From DASQMT01 sp963839615 (GTDB lineage Bacteria; Actinomycetota; Thermoleophilia; Solirubrobacterales; Solirubrobacteraceae): DNA of 64,000 nucleotides. The stretch covers positions 1 to 64,000 of the forward strand of contig CAWIVY010000010.1 of assembly GCA_963839615.1 (NCBI GenBank), given 5' to 3'. A model generated the notes under the pieces. It was not told the origin of the DNA. It saw nothing but the letters and a program-made list of their open reading frames with translations, and did not search any database. Shown piece by piece: positions 58,991 through 64,000 of this stretch; position 1 is the stretch's first letter, and every line of letters starts with the position of its first letter. Both the position numbers and the translations under genes were made by a program.

Positions 58991-59458
58991 ATGAGCTCGG
59001 ACCTCGCCTCAGTCGCCCGCGGGATCGTTGACGCGAACCTGTACATGACGCTCGCCACAGCCGACGAGACGGGTCGGCCCTGGGCGTCGCCGGTCTGGTT
59101 CGCGCACGAGGGATACGCCAAGTACTACTGGGTGTCCACGCCCGACGCGCGGCACTCGCAGAACCTGGGTGCCCGCGCCGACCTCGGCGTCGTCATCTTC
59201 GACTCCGGCGCGGCGGTCGGCACCGGCCAGGCCGTCTACATGGAGGCGACCGCGCGTGAGCTCACCGAGGTCGCAGAGCTCGAGCACGGCATCGAGATGT
59301 TCTCGGGCGTGTCGGAGGCCCAGGGAGCGCCCGCGTGGTCGGTCGAGGACGTTCGCGCGCCGGCCGCCCATCGGCTCTACCTGGCTGTCGCTGCGAGGCA
59401 GTTCGTGCTCGACCCGCAGGTCCACGGTGTGGACGAGCGGACCGCGGTGACCCTGTGA
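58991..59458 (+). CDS. Pyridoxamine-5'-phosphate-oxidase family protein
   Basis: The intact 155-residue split-barrel protein has LYMTLATADETGRPWASPVW, FAHEGYAKYYWVSTPDARHS, QNLGARADLGVVIFDSGAAV and GTGQAVYMEATARELT. It is probably FMN- or F420-binding. The stop overlaps the next start (GTGA at 59455). Confidence 0.82.
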   Translation: MSSDLASVARGIVDANLYMTLATADETGRPWASPVWFAHEGYAKYYWVSTPDARHSQNLGARADLGVVIFDSGAAVGTGQAVYMEATARELTEVAELEHGIEMFSGVSEAQGAPAWSVEDVRAPAAHRLYLAVAARQFVLDPQVHGVDERTAVTL

Positions 59459-60078
59459 AGACGATCGACGTCGACACCCCGCACGGCCCCGCCCGCGTTC
59501 ACGTTCGCCCGGCCACCGGCGAGCCCGTAGCCGCGCTCGTGCTCGGCCACGGCGCCAATGGGAAGGTGGATGCTCCCGACCTGCTGAGGGCCACGGAGGT
59601 CGCCAACGCCCACAACGTCAGTGTCGCTCTCGTCGAGCAGCCCTACAGCGTCGCCGGCCGGCGAGCGCCGGCACCGCCACGCCAGCTCGACGCCGCCTGG
59701 ACGGCGGTGATCGAGCATCTGCAGGGCGGCGAGCACGCCGGACTGCCGCTGGTCGCCGGCGGCCGCTCCATGGGCGCGCGGGTCGCGTGCCGTACCGCAG
59801 CTGCGGCCGGCGCGGTCGGCGTGCTCTGCCTCGCGTTCCCCGTCCACCCGCCCGGCCGCCCCGAGAAGAGCCGGCTGGAAGAGCTCGACGCCGTCGAGGT
59901 GCCGACGCTGGTGGTGCAGGGCACCCGCGACGCGTTCGGGATGCCGCCGCCGGCGCCCGGGCGCGAGGTCGTCCAGGTCGAAGGCGACCACGGGCTGAAG
60001 AAGGACCTCGACGCGGTCGGCGCCGCTGTGGCCGACTGGCTCGAGCGCGTCACGTCGAGTGGCTCCGAGGGCCGATAA
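59455..60078 (+). CDS. Alpha/beta-hydrolase (dienelactone-hydrolase-like, KANL3/Tex30 type)
   Basis: The intact 207-residue protein has VAALVLGHGANGKVDAPDLL (oxyanion HG), AGLPLVAGGRSMGARVACRT (nucleophile Ser in G-R-S-M-G), VEVPTLVVQGTRDAFG (acid Asp) and VQVEGDHGLKKDLDAVG (His). It is typical of small hydrolases of the KANL3/Tex30 group. Translationally coupled to the split-barrel gene. Confidence 0.85.
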   Translation: MKTIDVDTPHGPARVHVRPATGEPVAALVLGHGANGKVDAPDLLRATEVANAHNVSVALVEQPYSVAGRRAPAPPRQLDAAWTAVIEHLQGGEHAGLPLVAGGRSMGARVACRTAAAAGAVGVLCLAFPVHPPGRPEKSRLEELDAVEVPTLVVQGTRDAFGMPPPAPGREVVQVEGDHGLKKDLDAVGAAVADWLERVTSSGSEGR

Positions 60079-60116
60079 GCAGCTGTGACCGGGTCCGTCT
60101 AGCCTTAGACGGCCTC

Positions 60117-60205
60117 GGAGGGGTGCCGGAGCGGTTGAACGGGGCGGTCTCGAAAACCGTTGTGGGCCTTACGGTCCACCGAGGGTTCGAATCCCTCCCC
60201 CTCCG
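60117..60205 (+). tRNA. tRNA-Ser (anticodon CGA)
   Basis: The acceptor GGAGGGG (60117-60123) pairs with CCCCTCC (60198-60204), and the discriminator is G. The anticodon loop CTCGAAA gives CGA. A long variable arm, typical of class II tRNA-Ser, precedes the T arm GAGGG-TTCGAAT-CCCTC. It is 89 nt long. Phage-derived sequence begins about 145 bp downstream. Confidence 0.93.
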
Positions 60206-60320
60206 CTCTATGAGCCGCGATCCCGCTCGGGGCCCGGCATCCTGCACCCTGGGTATGCACCTGGGGCCGCTCGCGGCGACGACGGCCTGAGCCCGCCCGA
60301 GGCCGCTCGACTCGGATCGG

Positions 60321-60341
60321 ACTGTCACCAAAACTGTCACC
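60321..60341 (+). repeat. 9-bp direct repeat pair ACTGTCACC, 12 bp apart
   Basis: ACTGTCACC occurs at 60321-60329 and 60333-60341, with a 3-bp spacer. The geometry equals that of the pair after the tRNA-Arg (135-155). It lies between tRNA-Ser and prophage debris, so it may be an integrase arm site or the end of a lost integrase gene. Confidence 0.4.
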
Positions 60342-60349
60342 TGGGAGCC

Positions 60350-60921
60350 GCTCAAATCGCCGCTCTGGTGCGCTCGTGGGCGCCGCCGCCGGGGCGGGGG
60401 GAGCTTGACGTGGCGGCGGTGCTTGAGGCGGTGGCCGGGGAGTGCAGGCGGTTCGGCGTTGGGCGGGTGATTTGCGACCAGTACTCAAGCGCCCGATCCG
60501 CCAGCACCTGAACCGGCTCGGCCTGGTAGCCAGCGAGCGGACGATGACGTTGCCGAGCAAGACGGCGATCTACACGGCGCTCAAGGCGAAGCTGTACGCG
60601 GGCGATCTGGAGTTGCGGGACCACCCGGACCTGATCGCCGAGCTTGAGCGAATCGAGGTGGCCTATTCGGCGGGCATGCAGTCGATCCGCATCCCGCGTC
60701 TCGGCGGCTCGCACGGCGACCTCGCGCAAGCCTGCGCGCTGGCCGTCGCGGAGCTTGCCCGCGTGCCGGGTGATAGCGGCAAGGTGATCAGCGGCGGCCG
60801 TGCGATCACGGCCGGGATCTACCGCGAGATCACTGGCGGCTACGAGCCGATGCGGGCACCTGATCCTGGATATGTCTTCGATGGCGACGGCGTGAAGGAG
60901 GACGTCGCCCGTGACTACTAA
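60350..60921 (+). pseudogene. Phage terminase large-subunit C-terminal remnant
   Basis: Only the nuclease-domain end is left. Seen in two frames: CRRFGVGRVICDQYSS, IRQHLNRLGLVASERTMTLP, YTALKAKLYAGDLELRDHPD, LIAELERIEVAYSAGMQSIR and RLGGSHGDLAQACALAVAEL. The late Asp in GSHGDLAQA is the usual nuclease residue. No ATPase domain, portal or other head gene is present. Its position next to tRNA-Ser marks a decayed prophage. Confidence 0.72.
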
Positions 60922-60939
60922 CCGCAAGCTTGGAGCGCC

Positions 60940-61199
60940 GTGACACTCTTCACCAAAGCGTCGTCGGGGGACGCTGAATGCGCGTGGTGTGAGGCTGCGG
61001 CCACGCATGTGCTTGAGCACGTACCTGCCGTTCGCCGGCGAGATTCCGACACGAGGACCTGGTCGTGACGCGCCCTGCCCGAACAGCGCCCGTATGTCGG
61101 CGGCACTTTGAGCACTTCGAGAATCAGAAGGCCGAGCGGCGCGCGCGACGGACGCGCCGCCGTCCTCCGCCGCCGGGGAATCAATGGTCAACCACATGA
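60940..61199 (+). CDS. Small phage-type zinc-finger protein (frame-broken remnant)
   Basis: A GTG-started frame reads VTLFTKASSGDAECAWCEAA with CxxC, then after a break near 61065 it continues PVCRRHFEHFENQKAERRAR with a CxxH pair and a basic tail. This C2...CH layout is common in small phage-encoded proteins. It follows the terminase remnant by 18 bp. Intactness and function are doubtful. Nothing else is seen up to 61444. Confidence 0.45.
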
Positions 61200-61444
61200 G
61201 AAAATACGCTGCGACCGGCTCCAAGGGCTCCCTCTGACGTTTGTCGCGCGAGCGCTGTGGTAGGAGGAGGGGGTCAAAAGCCCTGAGCCGCTGGGTTTCG
61301 CCTCCAAGCGGAATTGGCCGCCTCGAACCGTGGAGGAAGCCGAAACACGCTCCGCCGGCCAGCGTATCGGCGGCAAGGCCGGCCGCCGGAGTCCTGCGTG
61401 CAGATCTTAGCGGGACCACCCGGAACATCTGCAATGATAAATGA

Positions 61445-62128
61445 ATGGCAGTTAACTCTGTGCGGTCGCCGACGATCCCTGAGCGGGTGCTGCAGGAGCT
61501 GCGACGCGACCTGGCGCAGGGGCGGTTTGCGCCGGGCGAGCGCGTCACGGTCGATCAGCTCGCGGCGGAGTTCGACGTCAGTCCGCTGCCCGTGCGCGAG
61601 GCCATGCGGGTGCTGCTCGCCGAAGGGCGCGTCACGTACAGCTCCCATCGCGGCTTCCGCGTCACGCGGCTGACCCTTGCCGACGTCGAGGAGATCTTCC
61701 TGATGTGCAGGCTGCTCGAGGTGGAGGCGCTCCGTCGCGGCGTGCCAGCCATGGACGACGCCGCCGTTGAGCGCATGCGATCGCTGCTCGAGCGGCTCCA
61801 GACGGTGCCCGGCGAAGCCGAGCTCTGGGAGCAGGTCGAGAACCATCAGAACTTCCACTTCGTCCCGATCGACGAGGCCGGTCTGCCGCGAGTCTCTCAG
61901 GAGCTGCGCAAGCTCTGGGACCACACCGATCACTACCGCGCCCTCTACCTGTTCCAGGACGAGGAGGCGCATCGGCTCCTGCAGGCGGAGCACGTGGCGA
62001 TCTTCGAGGCGTGTGCGAACCGCGACGCGCCCTTGGCGGCGAAACTGATGAAGCAGCATCGCCTGCACGCGATCCGCTGGCTTGCCCAGGGGCTGCAGCG
62101 CGACGAAGCCCGGTCAGTCGGCGAGTAG
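61445..62128 (+). CDS. GntR-family regulator with FCD domain
   Basis: The intact 227-residue protein has an N-terminal GntR HTH: IPERVLQELR, QGRFAPGERVTVDQLAAEFD, VSPLPVREAMRVLLAEGRVT. The FCD ligand domain (about 80-210) has VEEIFLMCRLLEVEALRRGV and metal-type histidines in NHQNFHFVPIDE and AEHVAIFEACANRDAPLAAK. It is convergent with nicE (15-bp overlap) and is the likely regulator of the nic genes, sensing a pathway intermediate. Confidence 0.85.
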   Translation: MAVNSVRSPTIPERVLQELRRDLAQGRFAPGERVTVDQLAAEFDVSPLPVREAMRVLLAEGRVTYSSHRGFRVTRLTLADVEEIFLMCRLLEVEALRRGVPAMDDAAVERMRSLLERLQTVPGEAELWEQVENHQNFHFVPIDEAGLPRVSQELRKLWDHTDHYRALYLFQDEEAHRLLQAEHVAIFEACANRDAPLAAKLMKQHRLHAIRWLAQGLQRDEARSVGE

Positions 62129-62863
62129 CGCGCCCGCCCCCGGGACGACCGGCTCCAGGTGCAGCTCGCGCAGCAGCGCGAACGTCGTCGCGGTTGCCGC
62201 CGTGACGACCGGGATGCCGACGCGCTGCTGGACGGGCTCGACGGCTGCCAGCGACGGCATCTGCACGCAGGCCGAGAGGACCAGAGCGTCGACGTCGCTC
62301 GTGTCCAGCTCGGCGGCGGCGTCTATGAGCCCGGTCGGGTCCAGCTGGCCGACGGCCCGGTTGTCCGAGACCTCCAGGCTGATGGAGCGCCGCACCTCGA
62401 TGCCGCAGTCGGCGATGTAGTCGCAGACCATCGCGGTCAGCGGCTTCATGTACGGGGCGATCAGCGCGATGCGCGTTGCGTTCAGGGCCTGCAGCGCCGC
62501 CACGAGCGCGCCCGCGCTGCTGATCACCGGCACCGAGTCGCCGCCGCGGGCGGCGCAGGCGGCGAGACGGGGCTCGATCTCGCGGTGGGCACCGGGGCCC
62601 TGCGCCATGACGGCGACCAGGCACGCATAGGCGATGGCGTCGACGCCGGCATCCGCGACCTCCTCGGCCGACCGCTCGCTGGCCTGCACCATCGCGCCGA
62701 GTTCCTCCGGCGTGACGTGCTGCATGCGCGCCCGGCTGGAGTGGAAGGTGAACGTCTCGGGCCGGATCGTCTCGCGCCGGGCGAACATCCGCGGCAGCTC
62801 GGTCTCCATGGTCGTGTTCGAGCTGGGCACGATCAGCCCGATGCGGTGCAGCGCAGAGTCCAC
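62114..62863 (-). CDS. nicE: Maleate cis-trans isomerase
   Basis: The intact 249-residue Asp/Glu-racemase-fold enzyme shows RIGLIVPSSNTTMETELPRM, AIAYACLVAVMAQGPGAHRE (first catalytic Cys) and DALVLSACVQMPSLAAVEPV (second Cys), the two-cysteine arrangement of maleate isomerases. It turns maleate into fumarate, the last step of the maleamate pathway. It lies 3 bp downstream of nicX, in one operon. Arylmalonate decarboxylases share the fold but have a different cysteine pattern. Confidence 0.85.
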   Translation of the reverse strand: MDSALHRIGLIVPSSNTTMETELPRMFARRETIRPETFTFHSSRARMQHVTPEELGAMVQASERSAEEVADAGVDAIAYACLVAVMAQGPGAHREIEPRLAACAARGGDSVPVISSAGALVAALQALNATRIALIAPYMKPLTAMVCDYIADCGIEVRRSISLEVSDNRAVGQLDPTGLIDAAAELDTSDVDALVLSACVQMPSLAAVEPVQQRVGIPVVTAATATTFALLRELHLEPVVPGAGALLAD

Positions 62864-62866
62864 GGC

Positions 62867-63916
62867 CTAGGACCTCTCCGGGATCGCCGCTTTCAGGTCG
62901 TCGACCACGATGTCGCCGTCGACGACGATCGGGGTGTCGTCGAGGAAGAGGCTGCAGTTGCGCATCGGGATGTCGACGTGGCAGAGGGTGTCGTTCGGCC
63001 CGCCGAGCTCCTGGTTGGGCCCGGTCGAGAAGAGGACGTTTCCGTAGAACGAGCGACCGTGCATGCCCATCCCGCGCCGGTCGGTGGCCAGCGCTCCCCA
63101 CCGGGCGGTCTCGAGCATGCCCCAGCCGATGTGGGCGATGCCGTAGGCCTTCTCATCGTCGAACGAAGCCATGTAGTCCCGTAGCAGGTCGGCGTCGAAG
63201 GCACCGGCGATGCTTTCGATCCGGCCGTGCTCGATGGTGAGCTCGATCGGGGTGCGCACGTAGTCCTTGAACGGGAAGATGATGTCCCCGGGCGCAAGCA
63301 CGACCTTGCCGTTCACGCCGGTGTCGCTGCCGCCGGTGAACAGAAAGCCCGAGGGCCAGTGGTCCCAGCGCCCCGGCGCGTCGGTGTATCCGTATTGCGT
63401 GATCACCGGGTAGGCGCCCAGGTCGTAGACGACGTCGGTGCCCAGCTCGTTCGTGAAGCGCAGGCTGGTGGCGCTCTCGAGCAGGTCCGCGCCGGCCTCG
63501 ACGCGCTCGCGCAGCCGGCGGGTGGGGAACATCTCGCGGCAGTGCTCGATCGGCTCGATGCAGAGAAGGACGCGCGCGCCCGACTCTTGGATCTCGTGCT
63601 GCTCCTTGGAGAACAGCAGGAAGATCGTGTCGACCACGAGGTCGACGCCCTTGAGCGCCTCGATCGCGGGGCGGTTGCCGGCGAGCGGGGTTTCGCCGAC
63701 CTCCCAGGTGCCGACGTCGCCGTCGAGCGAGCCGTCCGCCCTGGGCAGCTTGACGTTGAATCCGACGGCGCCGAGCTGCTCGGCGGCCGCTAAGAACGCG
63801 TCGACGTACTCCGAGCGCTGGTGGCCCTGCGAGAGCACGGCGACCGTGTTGCCCTCGGAGATGCCGCAGAGCTCGAGCTCGGCACGGCACAGATCGGCGA
63901 AGGACGGGACGGTCAA
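62867..63916 (-). CDS. nicX: 2,5-dihydroxypyridine 5,6-dioxygenase
   Basis: The intact 349-residue protein matches NicX in length and in text such as GNTVAVLSQGHQRSEYVDAF, DLVVDTIFLLFSKEQHEIQE, TNELGTDVVYDLGAYPVITQ, KAYGIAHIGWGMLETARWGA and NDTLCHVDIPMRNCSLFLDD. The H-x-D in CHVDIP and the His in AHIGWG are the likely iron ligands. The enzyme opens the ring of 2,5-dihydroxypyridine to N-formylmaleamate in nicotinate breakdown. The TTG start overlaps the stop of an upstream gene (TTGA at 63916-63913). Confidence 0.82.
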   Translation of the reverse strand: MTVPSFADLCRAELELCGISEGNTVAVLSQGHQRSEYVDAFLAAAEQLGAVGFNVKLPRADGSLDGDVGTWEVGETPLAGNRPAIEALKGVDLVVDTIFLLFSKEQHEIQESGARVLLCIEPIEHCREMFPTRRLRERVEAGADLLESATSLRFTNELGTDVVYDLGAYPVITQYGYTDAPGRWDHWPSGFLFTGGSDTGVNGKVVLAPGDIIFPFKDYVRTPIELTIEHGRIESIAGAFDADLLRDYMASFDDEKAYGIAHIGWGMLETARWGALATDRRGMGMHGRSFYGNVLFSTGPNQELGGPNDTLCHVDIPMRNCSLFLDDTPIVVDGDIVVDDLKAAIPERS

Positions 63917-64000
63917 GGGATCTCCTCTCGGTAGGTCGATTGCGCGGCGAATTGCGTCAGCAGCCCAAGAACGGCAGCGGCAAACGGTGCGGGGCTGTCC
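63913..64000 (-). CDS. C-terminal end of an upstream gene, possibly N-formylmaleamate deformylase
   Basis: The last 28 codons of a frame enter from the window end: DSPAPFAAAVLGLLTQFAAQ, STYREEIP, then TGA overlapping the nicX TTG. The P-x-x-F-x-x-x-L-x-x-x-L pattern is typical of the last helix of alpha/beta hydrolases. Next to nicX this would fit NicD, the enzyme that follows it in the pathway. A GAGGAG ribosome site for nicX lies inside it. Identification is tentative. Confidence 0.45.
   Translation of the reverse strand, partial: DSPAPFAAAVLGLLTQFAAQSTYREEIP

Noticed and set aside
57344..60078. Long open frames antisense to the intact genes
   Set aside because: They contain no recognisable motifs and are Arg/Ala/Pro-rich, as expected for complementary frames of GC3-rich genes.

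Overview
The window is very GC-rich, densely packed DNA, most likely from an actinomycete. Third codon positions are almost all G or C. A NucS-type mismatch endonuclease, an LLM/F420-type oxidoreductase and frequent GTG/TTG starts fit Actinomycetota, and the gene mix (MMPL, copper-radical oxidase, GH144, BKACE/Kdd) suggests a soil Thermoleophilia/Solirubrobacterales-like bacterium. The lineage is an inference from content, not from a marker gene.

Layout. 1-6332: a small island between a tRNA-Arg(ACG) and a duplicated tRNA 3' end. It carries a DUF2243 membrane protein and an ArsR - MMPL exporter - persulfide dioxygenase/rhodanese - TauE sulfite exporter operon. 6372-7622: a coupled HTH protein/nucleotidyltransferase pair (toxin-antitoxin-like). 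7671-9967: two divergent operons around an inverted repeat. One encodes a class III cyclase-YHS fusion and an ABM-like protein; the other a MarR regulator and a stand-alone B12-binding protein with the Wx9EH light-sensor motif. 10264-21209: secreted and polymer-active proteins (esterase, GH3, GH144, copper-radical oxidase), an HDAC-like deacetylase and a Rieske oxygenase. 21285-31980: a ten-to-eleven-gene operon with 3,5-diaminohexanoate dehydrogenase (kdd), a hot-dog protein, a BKACE/Kce enzyme, TetR, an S66 peptidase, a full dipeptide ABC importer and a DmpA/BapA-type aminopeptidase. It is probably a route for uptake and breakdown of beta-amino-acid-containing peptides or lysine-type compounds. 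32011-60078: housekeeping, stress and signalling genes (APH, zinc ADH, MarR/YceI/FMN reductase, GDPD, MFS, GGDEF-HD-GYP, MsrA, P450, LLM, PPK2, SoxR, NucS, PlsC, NarL, UspA, subtilase, epimerase, TadA, PAS-GGDEF-EAL and others). 60117-61199: tRNA-Ser(CGA) followed by prophage debris. 61445-64000: a GntR regulator and the lower nicotinate (maleamate) pathway, nicE and nicX, running off the window end.

Sequence quality is a major feature. Some zones (about 3.4-11.4 kb, 17.1-20.0 kb, 57.3-64.0 kb) have intact genes. Others (about 11.7-15.6 kb and 21.3-57.3 kb) have conserved genes whose reading frame breaks every 50-200 bases, usually by one extra G or C, with motifs intact on both sides. I treat these as single genes with probable sequence errors, not as decaying pseudogenes. 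Gene ends were placed from motif continuity and start/stop overlaps. Stretches without a gene: 64-280 (integrase-arm-like repeats), 9968-10263 (one doubtful small gene), 42312-42550 (nothing recognisable), 60206-60349 (repeat pair), 61200-61444 (nothing recognisable).
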